In this document: positions 23,140 through 30,606 of the stretch, one piece after another | Layout of the letters: the number at the start of each line of letters is the position of its first letter | How positions within the stretch are numbered: the stretch's first letter is position 1 | From: Eubacteriales bacterium | Lineage (GTDB): Bacteria; Bacillota; Clostridia; Lachnospirales; Lachnospiraceae | Direction of reading: 5' to 3' | Length of the DNA: 39,114 nt | NCBI GenBank assembly: GCA_030537135.1 | Contig: JAUNOP010000024.1 | Span: forward strand, 1 to 39,114 | Position numbers and translations under genes: made by a program | The notes under the pieces: model-generated | What the model was told of the DNA's origin: nothing | What the model saw: only the letters and a program-made list of their open reading frames with translations | The model's database searches: none

Positions 23140-23763
23140 TCAGTCAAACAGCACCTTCCAGTGTTTCGCCTCATTCGCGTCAAAGCACATCCTGATCTGT
23201 TCTTTATTTACCTTTTCCTCTGCCAGATTATCCGGAATTTCATCCCTGCCAAAATATCTACTTTCTGTTGTTTCCATATTTGGAATAAAGTGTCCGTCCA
23301 CAACCGTACACAGAACAAATATTTTCACAATCCCATAAGCATACAAAGGAGCATTATGTTTGTTTCTGTCCTGAACCGCAATCAATCTGTCCGCTGTAAC
23401 ATGCAGACCTGCTTCCTCAAAGACTTCTTTTATCGTATTTTCTCCAACAGACTGATTTACATCACACCAACCTCCTGGAAGAGACCAGGTACCATTGTTT
23501 TCATGTACAAGCAGGATTTTTCCCTTTTCAAAAATCGCCGCGCGCGTATCCACCTTTGGGGTCTGGTAGCCTGTCTCATTGCAGAAGAGATTTCTCACCT
23601 TTTCAAGCGGAATATCTGTTTTATAGTGAATCATTTCTGCTGCAATTTCTCTCAGGCGTTCATATCTTTCCAAATCATATTTATCGCGCCCATATGTCAG
23701 CCCCGCCTGTGCAAGACTCTGTATCTCAACTGCCCATTCGAGCCATTTGCTTTCCTTTTCCAT
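23140..23763 (-). CDS. Nudix hydrolase with N-terminal NUDIX_N domain
   Basis: 207 residues. The first 65 match the small helical domain that precedes Nudix in ADP-ribose pyrophosphatase-like enzymes of Firmicutes (WAVEIQSLAQAGLTYGRDKY). The Nudix region reads LPGGWCDVNQSVGENTIKEV then FEEAGLHV, that is G-x-W-C-D-V ... K-E-V-x-E-E-x-G. Relative to the strict consensus the Arg is Lys and one Glu is not in place, as is common in this subfamily. Substrate could be ADP-ribose or a related nucleotide sugar. ATG at 23763 has GGAGG at 9 nt; the TTG of the longer frame does not. It is followed closely by rubrerythrin. Confidence 0.85.
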   Translation of the reverse strand: MEKESKWLEWAVEIQSLAQAGLTYGRDKYDLERYERLREIAAEMIHYKTDIPLEKVRNLFCNETGYQTPKVDTRAAIFEKGKILLVHENNGTWSLPGGWCDVNQSVGENTIKEVFEEAGLHVTADRLIAVQDRNKHNAPLYAYGIVKIFVLCTVVDGHFIPNMETTESRYFGRDEIPDNLAEEKVNKEQIRMCFDANEAKHWKVLFD

Positions 23764-23816
23764 ATGTATCTCCTCCAATCTTTTTCCTCTCGTAACAGAA
23801 AGCTGTCTCTGCTGCC

Positions 23817-24350
23817 TTAAAGCCGCTTATATTTTTTTACCATCTCAGCTCCGACCCAGCCAGAGAAAATTCCTATCACTGCTCCTGCCAGTACATCCGT
23901 AGGATAATGAACTCCCACATAAAGCCTTGATAAGGCAATCAACGCTGCCAGCACTATACAAACTCCTGCCCATTTTCCGGGCAATACCCGAAAATACGCC
24001 ACCGCTGCTGCAAAGGAGGCGCTGGTATGTCCAGATGGAAAGGAAAAATCCTTTTGTGCTGGAATTAAAAGCTCCAGATTTTTCAGAACCTCATAAGGGC
24101 GGATTCTGGCAACCAGGTTTTTGAGACATACGTTGGTAATGAGGGCGCTGATAAGAAGCGCTGCCGCACCGGCAATTCCTGCTTTTCTGGTTTTTTTAAA
24201 TAAAAGCAGCAGCACAGAGAGCATAATCCAGAACCAGCCTGCATTTCCAAGGAAAGAAATCCCCTTCCAAAACCCATTCATCCAGTCTGCGCGAAGATAT
24301 TCCTGAATCCAAAGCAATATGTTTCCATCCAGCTCTATAAGCCATTCCAT
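23817..24350 (-). CDS. PAP2 family phosphatase (undecaprenyl-diphosphatase-like)
   Basis: A 177-residue membrane protein with five or six helices and the three PAP2 motifs intact: K77-x6-R84-P85 (KNLVARIRP), PSGH at 105-108 and SR141-x5-H148-x3-D152 (SRLYVGVHYPTD). It most likely dephosphorylates undecaprenyl pyrophosphate (BcrC-like) or another lipid phosphate on the outer face of the membrane. The ATG at 24350 follows AAAGGAGGAACAT; the upstream extension to 24437 runs into a palindromic repeat and lacks an RBS. It is 53 bp from the Nudix start on the same strand. Confidence 0.9.
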   Translation of the reverse strand: MEWLIELDGNILLWIQEYLRADWMNGFWKGISFLGNAGWFWIMLSVLLLLFKKTRKAGIAGAAALLISALITNVCLKNLVARIRPYEVLKNLELLIPAQKDFSFPSGHTSASFAAAVAYFRVLPGKWAGVCIVLAALIALSRLYVGVHYPTDVLAGAVIGIFSGWVGAEMVKKYKRL

Positions 24351-24432
24351 ATATGTTCCTCCTTTTTTCAGACGTATTTCTCTTTGCTGCCCGCTTACAG
24401 CAAATAGCTGCTTTTCAGAGCTTTTGCAATAA

Positions 24433-24481
24433 GTCAAGCGGAAATTTGCAATCCGCTTCGCTGTTTGCTTGATACGTTAAA
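24433..24481. repeat. Palindromic intergenic repeat (best internal arms)
   Basis: GTCAAGCGGAAATTTGCAAT and CCGCTTCGCTGTTTGCTTGA then TACGTTAAA. AAGCGGA pairs with TCCGCTT-like sequence inside, and TCAAGC with GCTTGA outside. It lies between the divergent PAP2 and Lrp genes. Confidence 0.65.
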
Positions 24482-24518
24482 GTATATCCTTTTTTCACAA
24501 AAACATCAAATATATTCG

Positions 24519-24547
24519 TTGCAAATGCCCTTCTTCTATACTAAAAT
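24519..24547 (+). promoter_or_regulatory. Promoter of the Lrp-aminotransferase operon
   Basis: TTGCAA, 17-bp spacer, TAAAAT. Transcription would begin near 24554, giving an unusually long leader of about 165 nt before the ATG at 24722. Confidence 0.5.
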
Positions 24548-24572
24548 AGTTACTGTTCACAAGCGACTATTC

Positions 24573-24682
24573 CTCGAGGTGTTTTCGTGCCTCTGGCGCG
24601 AAAATCCCGAGACAATCGGCGCGAAATGCGGCATTTCTGTGTATTGCAAAGCGTGTTGCCGCAAGCGCAGAGAACAGCAACA
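24573..24682 (+). ncRNA. Structured 5' leader of the Lrp-aminotransferase mRNA (candidate regulatory RNA)
   Basis: Three hairpins follow one another. CTCG-A-GG-TG-TTTTCG pairs with CGAAAA-T-CC-CGAG (24573-24611). GAAATG-CGG-CATTTC is at 24623-24637. TGTTGC pairs with GCAACA at 24654-24682. GGCGCGAAA occurs twice. I cannot match this to a known riboswitch or T-box; no terminator is visible before the RBS. Confidence 0.35.
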
Positions 24683-24721
24683 AAATTTCTATAAATAAAA
24701 TATATGAGGAGGCTATTGTTT

Positions 24722-25204
24722 ATGCGAGAGCAAATATTGACATTTCTTGAAAAGAACAGCCGCATTGATATCAAAGAGCTGGCTGTTATTCTTGGAAGCG
24801 ACGAAGCCACTATTATGAATGAAATCATGAAAATGGAGGAAGAAAAAATCATCTGTGGGTATCATACCCTGATTGACTGGTCAAAGGTGTCTGACGACAA
24901 GGTAACAGCGCTGATTGAGGTTCGGGTAACTCCTATGCGAGGGCAGGGCTTTGACTCTATTGCAGAGCGCATTTATAATTATCCAGAGGTGCGAAGCGTG
25001 TATCTGATTTCAGGAGCCTATGATCTCATGGTGATTCTGGAGGGAAAGACACTGCGCGAGGTATCTGGCTTTGTATCAGACAAGCTTTCCACTCTTCCCT
25101 CTGTTCTCAGCACAGCCACACATTTTATCCTGAAAAAATATAAAGACCATGGAACTATTTTTGCCCAAAAGGCTAAAGATGAAAGGATGCTGGTGACGCC
25201 GTGA
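24722..25204 (+). CDS. Lrp/AsnC family transcriptional regulator
   Basis: 160 residues. An N-terminal winged helix (LEKNSRIDIKELAVILGSDE and then the recognition helix ATIMNEIMKMEEEKII) is followed by a RAM/AsnC ligand-binding domain (VTALIEVRVTPMRGQGFDSI, VYLISGAYDLMVILEG). The ATG at 24722 is chosen because the AGGAGG lies between it and an earlier in-frame ATG at 24704. Its stop overlaps the GTG start of the aminotransferase, so the pair is translationally coupled. It probably senses an amino acid that the enzyme handles. Confidence 0.92.
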   Translation: MREQILTFLEKNSRIDIKELAVILGSDEATIMNEIMKMEEEKIICGYHTLIDWSKVSDDKVTALIEVRVTPMRGQGFDSIAERIYNYPEVRSVYLISGAYDLMVILEGKTLREVSGFVSDKLSTLPSVLSTATHFILKKYKDHGTIFAQKAKDERMLVTP

Positions 25205-26373
25205 AATCGATTATTTCAGAAAAAGTAGCTGCCCTGCAGCCTTCCGGCATACGAAAATTTTTTGATATTGTCAGCGAGATGACAGACGTGATTTCCCTGG
25301 GCGTTGGAGAGCCGGACTTTGACACGCCCTGGCACATCCGCGATGAAGGCATCTACAGTCTGGAATGCGGACGCACCTTCTATACTTCAAATGCCGGTCT
25401 AAAGGAGCTGCGCCAGGAAATCTGCCGGTATGTCAAAAGAAAGTACCACGCTGATTATGCTCTTGACGAGGTTCTTGTTACAGTGGGAGGAAGCGAAGCT
25501 ATTGACCTTGCCATGCGTACGCTTCTGAATCCAGGAGACGAAGTCCTTATTCCGCAGCCCTGTTTTGTCTCCTACCTGCCGTGTGCGGTTATGGCAGACG
25601 GAGTTCCTGTCACTATTTCTCTGAAAGCAGAGAATCAGTTCCGTCTCACGCCAGAGGAGCTAAAGGCGGCTATCACAGACAAAACCAAGCTTCTTGTTCT
25701 TCCTTTTCCCAACAATCCCACCGGCGCTGTCATGAGCAGAGCAGAGCTGGAAGCAATCGCAGAGCTTGTTATCCGGCACGATATCTATGTTCTGTCAGAT
25801 GAAATTTATGCAGAGCTTACCTATGAAGGGGAGCATATATCCATTGCCAGCCTTCCGGGCATGAAAGAGCGCACCATTCTTATGAACGGCTTCTCAAAAG
25901 CCTTTGCCATGACCGGATGGAGGCTGGGCTATGCCTGCGGTCCAAAGGAGATCATTGCACAGATGACAAAGGTTCACCAGTTTGCTATCATGTGCGCCCC
26001 CACAAACAGCCAATATGCAGCTGTAGAGGCCCTGAAGAACGGGGATTCTGACGTGGAGGAAATGCGCAGGGCTTACAATGGACGCCGCAGATTTCTGCTC
26101 CACGCATTCGAGGAAATGGGTCTTCCCTGCTTTGAGCCTACAGGCGCCTTTTATGCTTTTCCCTGTATCAAAGAATTTGGCATGACTTCTGAGGAATTTG
26201 CAACCAGGCTTCTTAAAGAGGAACGGGTCGCCGTTGTTCCGGGTTCTGCATTTGGAGACTGCGGAGAAGGCTTTCTTCGTATTTCCTATGCCTACTCTCT
26301 GGAGGATTTGAAAAAGGCTCTGGAACGTCTCAGGCATTTTATCCAAAGGCTGAAGGCCGAAAAGCAATCTTGA
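25201..26373 (+). CDS. PLP-dependent class I/II aminotransferase
   Basis: A 390-residue fold-type I aminotransferase, AspC/PatA-like. It has ISLGVGEPDFDTPWHI near the start, TVGGSEAIDLAMRTLLNPGD, PFPNNPTGAV around the conserved Asn, VLSDEIYAELTY with the PLP-ring Asp, and NGFSKAFAMTGWRLGY with the Schiff-base Lys; the C-terminal substrate Arg is in GFLRISYAYS. The start is GTG, overlapping the Lrp stop (GTGA). It probably works on aromatic amino acids, aspartate or alanine. Followed by a strong terminator. Confidence 0.92.
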   Translation: MKSIISEKVAALQPSGIRKFFDIVSEMTDVISLGVGEPDFDTPWHIRDEGIYSLECGRTFYTSNAGLKELRQEICRYVKRKYHADYALDEVLVTVGGSEAIDLAMRTLLNPGDEVLIPQPCFVSYLPCAVMADGVPVTISLKAENQFRLTPEELKAAITDKTKLLVLPFPNNPTGAVMSRAELEAIAELVIRHDIYVLSDEIYAELTYEGEHISIASLPGMKERTILMNGFSKAFAMTGWRLGYACGPKEIIAQMTKVHQFAIMCAPTNSQYAAVEALKNGDSDVEEMRRAYNGRRRFLLHAFEEMGLPCFEPTGAFYAFPCIKEFGMTSEEFATRLLKEERVAVVPGSAFGDCGEGFLRISYAYSLEDLKKALERLRHFIQRLKAEKQS

Positions 26374-26404
26374 CAGGCATCAGGCAAACAGCCATACAGC
26401 ATAA

Positions 26405-26452
26405 AATCCGCTTTTTTGAACAGACGGCGAAGTATGTTCAAAAAAGCGGATT
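26405..26452. terminator. Bidirectional terminator
   Basis: AATCCGCTTTTTTGAACA pairs with TGTTCAAAAAAGCGGATT (18 bp, no mismatch), with T-rich sequence beyond. It separates the aminotransferase gene from the convergent small membrane protein gene. Confidence 0.88.
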
Positions 26453-26472
26453 ATTCTTTTAAAAGGTATTTC

Positions 26473-26784
26473 TTATCTTCCAGCAGCCTTGTCAAGCCTT
26501 ATATTGCGGAAGTACAAAAGCATATCAATCGTGATTTCCACAATGTTCAGGATGTAGAAGAACCATCCCAGATAGAACAGCCATTCCAGTGTCTGTCCAG
26601 AAGCATTTGCTGCGTTCCAGAGCATAATCTTGCGAATAATTCCAAACACATATCCAATCCAGATAAAGACCTCAAAGAACAAGCTCTTGCCCTTTGCAGT
26701 TCTGGCCACCAAAGATTTGCGGATGGAAATCGGCCAGGAAAGACCAAAGCATAATATCATCAAGGCTTCCAGTAAATCGGTCAT
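26473..26784 (-). CDS. Small conserved membrane protein
   Basis: 103 residues with three hydrophobic segments and the stretch GLSWPISIRKSLVARTAKGK followed by SLFFEVFIWIGYVFGI. I know this pattern from conserved small proteins of Lachnospiraceae that resemble a half PQ-loop transporter, but no function is established. AAGGAG precedes the ATG. It lies 61 bp downstream of fumarase beta, beyond a hairpin without a U tract, so it may be read as the last gene of that operon. Confidence 0.75.
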   Translation of the reverse strand: MTDLLEALMILCFGLSWPISIRKSLVARTAKGKSLFFEVFIWIGYVFGIIRKIMLWNAANASGQTLEWLFYLGWFFYILNIVEITIDMLLYFRNIRLDKAAGR

Positions 26785-26811
26785 AACTCATTTCTCCTTG
26801 TTCTAGGTTTG

Positions 26812-26839
26812 AAGCCCTCCCCTCAAAAGGGGAAGGCTT
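26812..26839. terminator. Hairpin after fumarase beta (weak terminator or processing site)
   Basis: AAGCCCTCCCC-TCAA-AAGGGGAAGGCTT, a GC-rich stem with one bulge. The T-rich flank is on the plus-strand side only, so on the operon strand it may slow rather than stop transcription. Confidence 0.5.
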
Positions 26840-26845
26840 TGTTCT

Positions 26846-27403
26846 TTATTGATTCTTTGCCAGGTAGGCAGCGCGGCCTTCCTGATAAAGATTGTTGCCC
26901 TCGCTGTCAATGATGACAACCAGAGGCATTTCCTCTACATACAGCTTTCTTAAGGCCTCTGCTCCAAGATCCTCATAGGCAATCAGCTCTGCCTTTTTGA
27001 TGCACTTTGCAAGAAGAGCGCCTGCTCCGCCAATGGCTCCAAAGTACACGCCGCTGTATTTCTTCATTGCTTCTACAACCTCTGGAAGTCTGGCTCCCTT
27101 TCCGATCATTCCTCTGGCGCCCACAGACATCATGGTAGGTGCATAGGCATCCATACGTCCGCTTGTGGTGGGGCCTGCAGAGCCGATCACCTGACCTGGC
27201 TTTGCAGGAGTAGGTCCTACATAGTAGATGGTAGCATCGGTCGGGTCAAAGGGAAGCTCCTCTCCCCTTGCCAGTGCTTCACACATGCGCTTGTGTCCTG
27301 CATCACGGGAGGTATAGATGGTTCCTGTCAGATATACGGTGTCTCCTGCATGAAGGGTTTTTGCCAGCTCTGCAGTGAGCGGTAGCTGAATGTGCTTCTC
27401 CAT
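26846..27403 (-). CDS. Fumarate hydratase (Fe-S type), beta subunit
   Basis: A 185-residue C-terminal-type subunit of two-component class I fumarase/tartrate dehydratase. Features are LPLTAELAKTLHAGDTVYLTG, TSRDAGHKRM, YYVGPTPAKPGQVIGSAGPT then TSGRMD, and GARGMIGKGARL. It completes the active site of the alpha subunit, which starts the pair one base upstream. The pair interconverts malate and fumarate; by context, malate from the dehydrogenase at the head of the operon is turned into fumarate for the reductase. A tartrate dehydratase is the alternative from sequence alone, but the operon favours fumarase. Confidence 0.9.
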   Translation of the reverse strand: MEKHIQLPLTAELAKTLHAGDTVYLTGTIYTSRDAGHKRMCEALARGEELPFDPTDATIYYVGPTPAKPGQVIGSAGPTTSGRMDAYAPTMMSVGARGMIGKGARLPEVVEAMKKYSGVYFGAIGGAGALLAKCIKKAELIAYEDLGAEALRKLYVEEMPLVVIIDSEGNNLYQEGRAAYLAKNQ

Positions 27404-27404
27404 A

Positions 27405-28247
27405 TTAAATCACCTCCGTTTTGTGGCGGGTCACATGGCAGTTGATATTGATTGCGCACGGCATACCTGCGATGTGAGTTGGAAGAGTTTCGATATTCAG
27501 GCCAATGGCTGTGGTCTTTCCGCCAAAGCCCTGCGGTCCGATGCCCAGCTTGTTGATTTTTTCCAGCATTTCCTCCTCAAGATCTGCATAGAAAGGATCC
27601 GGATTCTTGGAATCAATGGGGCGCATCAGAGCCTTCTTTGCAAGAAGAGCTGCCTTGTCAAAGGTTCCGCCGATTCCAACGCCGACTACCATTGGCGGAC
27701 ATGGATTAGGACCTGCAGTTTCCACGGTCTCAAGGATAAAATCCTTGATTCCCTGAAGACCTGCAGACGGCTTGAACATGCGGATAGCGCTCATGTTCTC
27801 GCTTCCAAAGCCCTTTGGACCTACTGTGATTTTTACATTCTCGCCGGGAACGATCTCTGTGTAGAGCATGGCGGGTGTGTTGTCTCCGGTATTTCCGCGG
27901 CGTACAGGATCCTTTACAACAGATTTTCTTAAATAGCCCTTGTCATAGCCTCTGCGCACGCCTTCGTTCACTGCCTCTGAAAGGTCTCCGCCCACAAGGT
28001 GGACGTCCTGGCCAATTTCCAGAAATACACAGGCCATGCCTGTATCCTGGCAGATAGGAACATTCTGGGTATCTGCGATTTCAAAGTTCTGGATGATTTT
28101 GTCAAGAACACCCTGGGCAATTTCCCAGTCCTCGCATGCTCTGCAGTTCTTGATCGCGCACTTTACATCCTCTGGAAGATGCTCGTTTGCTGCAATACAC
28201 AGGCGCTCTACTACGTCTGTGATTTCACTTACCTGGATTTCACGCAT
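27405..28247 (-). CDS. Fumarate hydratase (Fe-S type), alpha subunit
   Basis: 280 residues, the [4Fe-4S]-carrying N-terminal-type subunit. Cluster cysteines are in [30 protein letters not shown] and [19 protein letters not shown]. Length is standard. AAGGAG is 9 nt before the ATG. The stop is separated from the beta subunit by one base. The 50-bp gap to the flavoprotein gene upstream is the largest in the operon, yet no promoter or terminator is evident there. Confidence 0.92.
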   Translation of the reverse strand: MREIQVSEITDVVERLCIAANEHLPEDVKCAIKNCRACEDWEIAQGVLDKIIQNFEIADTQNVPICQDTGMACVFLEIGQDVHLVGGDLSEAVNEGVRRGYDKGYLRKSVVKDPVRRGNTGDNTPAMLYTEIVPGENVKITVGPKGFGSENMSAIRMFKPSAGLQGIKDFILETVETAGPNPCPPMVVGVGIGGTFDKAALLAKKALMRPIDSKNPDPFYADLEEEMLEKINKLGIGPQGFGGKTTAIGLNIETLPTHIAGMPCAININCHVTRHKTEVI

Positions 28248-28297
28248 TTTAAGTGTCTCCTTTTCGTGAATAAAATAAGATTGATGAGGAAGATTTC

Positions 28298-29899
28298 TTA
28301 TCTCTCGTGGCGAGCGTATTTCGGAAGAAGAAGCGGAGATACATCGCCGGTAGCGATTCCTGCCTTCTCAAGCTCTGCGGCATAATCCTCAATATGCTTA
28401 AGGGTCAGAGCGCCGATTTCGATGTTCTTTGCCTTAGCTGCTGCTGCCTTTCCTGCATTGCGTCCAAATACAATAATGTCAAGCAGGGAGTTGCCCATCA
28501 GACGGTTTCTTCCGTGGATTCCTCCGACTGCCTCTCCGGCTACCAGAAGGTTGTCAATTACCTTTGTGAAGCCGTCTCCGCCGATTTCCAGACCGCCGTT
28601 CTGATAGTGGAGGGTCGGGTATACCAGAATCGGAAGCTTTCTCATATCAATGCCATAGTTCATATACATACGAAGCATAGCAGGAATTCTCTTCTCAATG
28701 GTTCCTTCGCCGCCAAGCTTCTCGATCATCGGGGTATCCAGCCATACGCCGCTTCCCAGAGGAGTATCTACTCCCTTGCCACGGTCAGAGCATTCACGAA
28801 TAATGGAAGCTGCCGCTACGTCGCGGGTTTCCAGCGGATGCATGAATGCCTCTCCGTCCTTATTTACCAGCATAGCTCCCAGAGAGCGAACCTTCTCTGT
28901 AACCAGTGCGCCGAAAATCTGAGATGGAAACGCCACGCCTGTCGGATGATACTGAATGGTATCCTGATACAGAAGCGGCGCTCCTGCACGATATCCCAGA
29001 ATCAGACCATCTGCTGTTGCTCCATAATGGTTGGAAGTCGGGAAGCCCTGGTAATGCATACGTCCTGCGCCTCCGGTAGCAATCACAACAGTCTTTGCCT
29101 TTGCTACCATGTAATCGCCTGTCTCCATGTTCAGAAGAACAGCTCCTGCCACCTGACCCTTCTCATCCTTGATCAGCTCTACAGCAGAGGTAAATTCCAC
29201 TACAGGAATCTGACGGTTGAGCACCTCGTCGCGGAGAGTACGCATGATTTCTGCTCCGGAATAATCCTTGCAGGCATGCATTCTCTTTCTGGAGGTTCCG
29301 CCGCCATGAGTGGTTATCATGTTTCCTTCTGCATCCTTGTCAAACATAACGCCCAGCTCGTTCAGCCATTTGATTGCATCAGGAGCTTCCATAACCAGTC
29401 TTCTTAAAAGCTCTGGTCTTGCTGCAAAATGTCCGCCGCCAAAAGCGTCCAGATAATGCTGTACAGGAGAATCGTTCTCCTTGTCTGCTGCCTGGATGCC
29501 GCCCTCAGCCATCATGGTGTTGGCGTCTCCGATACGCAGCTTGGTTACGATCATAACGTTTGCCCCTGCCTCGTGAGCCTCGATTGCTGCTGAGGAGCCT
29601 GCGCCGCCGCCGCCGATAATCAGAACATCCACGTCATAGTCTACCTTGGACAGGTCCACCTTGTCTGTCAGAAGACGGCTGTTGGAATGCAGCAAATTCA
29701 CAAGCTCGGCCGGCGCCTTTTCGCCCTTGTTCGGTCCAATCTTGATTTCCTCAAAGGCGTTTTCTTTATAATCCGGGTGATAAGCCTTCAGAAGCTGGTC
29801 TTTTTCTTCTGCTGTCATACGGCGCGGTTCCATGCCCATGCGAGCTTCCCGTGTCGCCTCCACCTTTTTTACGGATTCCATCATTTCTGGTGTAAACAT
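28298..29899 (-). CDS. Fumarate reductase-type flavoprotein (TfrA/FrdA-like)
   Basis: 533 residues. An unusual N-terminal extension of about 88 residues (charged, helical) precedes the FAD-binding fold (VDVLIIGGGGAGSSAAIEAH). Substrate-site stretches are present: HGGGTSRKRMHA, YHPTGVAFPSQ, ETRDVAAASIIRE and LHYQNGGLEIGGDGF. Where Frd/Sdh enzymes have the His that binds FAD covalently (S-H-T), this protein has A-N-T (Asn127), so FAD is probably non-covalent, as in thiol:fumarate reductase and aspartate oxidase. It reduces fumarate to succinate in the cytosol. No cytochrome or anchor subunit is in the operon. Electrons should come from the 29914-30588 Fe-S protein. Confidence 0.88.
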   Translation of the reverse strand: MFTPEMMESVKKVEATREARMGMEPRRMTAEEKDQLLKAYHPDYKENAFEEIKIGPNKGEKAPAELVNLLHSNSRLLTDKVDLSKVDYDVDVLIIGGGGAGSSAAIEAHEAGANVMIVTKLRIGDANTMMAEGGIQAADKENDSPVQHYLDAFGGGHFAARPELLRRLVMEAPDAIKWLNELGVMFDKDAEGNMITTHGGGTSRKRMHACKDYSGAEIMRTLRDEVLNRQIPVVEFTSAVELIKDEKGQVAGAVLLNMETGDYMVAKAKTVVIATGGAGRMHYQGFPTSNHYGATADGLILGYRAGAPLLYQDTIQYHPTGVAFPSQIFGALVTEKVRSLGAMLVNKDGEAFMHPLETRDVAAASIIRECSDRGKGVDTPLGSGVWLDTPMIEKLGGEGTIEKRIPAMLRMYMNYGIDMRKLPILVYPTLHYQNGGLEIGGDGFTKVIDNLLVAGEAVGGIHGRNRLMGNSLLDIIVFGRNAGKAAAAKAKNIEIGALTLKHIEDYAAELEKAGIATGDVSPLLLPKYARHER

Positions 29900-29913
29900 G
29901 CTTATCTCCCTCC

Positions 29914-30588
29914 TTATTTCTCAATCTCTCTTGTGTTGTAAAGCTCCTGCATCTCGGTGATTGGTTTCTGCATAATCTGCTCAATCAGGTCGTCGAACTT
30001 GCCCTCGTTTACTTCTGCCACACGTTTCTTCAGGTGCTGAGTTTCCGGAGCTATGTACTTTCCGGTAAGTCTTCTTGCAAGAAGTCCTACCATCGGATGA
30101 GAGATGCCTGCCGGACATCTCACAGAGCAGCAGCCGCAGCTTACGCAGTCAAAGGATTCCTCTGCACATTTCTCAAATTCTCCCCTCTGTGCGTATGCAA
30201 TGTACTGCATAACGTTCAGGCTCTGAGTACATGCCTTTGTACAGGCATTGCAGCCGATGCAGCTGTAGATTTCCGGATACAGCTCCATCATAATCTGCTG
30301 AGTTGGCCGGATTTCCCCGATATCATAGGTTCTCTTATCTGTGGGGAAGAAAGGAATGCTGGCAACATACATGCCCTCCTGCACCTGTGTCTGACAGGCA
30401 AGGCAGGTCTTGAGTTCATTCTTTCCCTTGATTCTGTAAATGGTAGCGCAGGCGCCGCAGAAGCCATGACGGCAGCCGCAGCCTCTTTTCAGCGTATAGC
30501 CTGCATATTCCATAGCGGTCATAATGGTCAGATCAGCAGGCACACTGTACTTCTTACCAAAAAAATATACATTTACCATGTTTTGCAT
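29914..30588 (-). CDS. Fumarate reductase-type iron-sulfur protein (FrdB/TfrB N-part-like)
   Basis: 224 residues. A plant-type [2Fe-2S] domain comes first (Cys39-x4-Cys44-x2-Cys47 ... Cys62), then two [4Fe-4S] sites (Cys110, 113, 116, 120 and Cys148, 151, 154, 158). Classical FrdB has [2Fe-2S], [4Fe-4S] and [3Fe-4S]; here the third site keeps four cysteines. It resembles the N-terminal half of methanogen TfrB, whose C-terminal half is HdrB-like. In this operon an HdrB is encoded separately, so the split halves may be TfrB in two pieces. It probably wires the Hdr/Flx unit to the flavoprotein. Confidence 0.85.
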   Translation of the reverse strand: MQNMVNVYFFGKKYSVPADLTIMTAMEYAGYTLKRGCGCRHGFCGACATIYRIKGKNELKTCLACQTQVQEGMYVASIPFFPTDKRTYDIGEIRPTQQIMMELYPEIYSCIGCNACTKACTQSLNVMQYIAYAQRGEFEKCAEESFDCVSCGCCSVRCPAGISHPMVGLLARRLTGKYIAPETQHLKKRVAEVNEGKFDDLIEQIMQKPITEMQELYNTREIEK

Positions 30589-30606
30589 TGTAGGTACCAG
30601 TCCTTT

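Noticed and set aside
26846-27403. L(+)-tartrate dehydratase instead of fumarase
   Set aside because: Sequence alone does not exclude it, but flanking malate dehydrogenase and fumarate reductase genes make fumarase far more likely.
28307-29407. Plus-strand open frame of 366 codons
   Set aside because: Antisense to the fumarate reductase flavoprotein gene; Cys/Ser/His-rich shadow translation without family resemblance.
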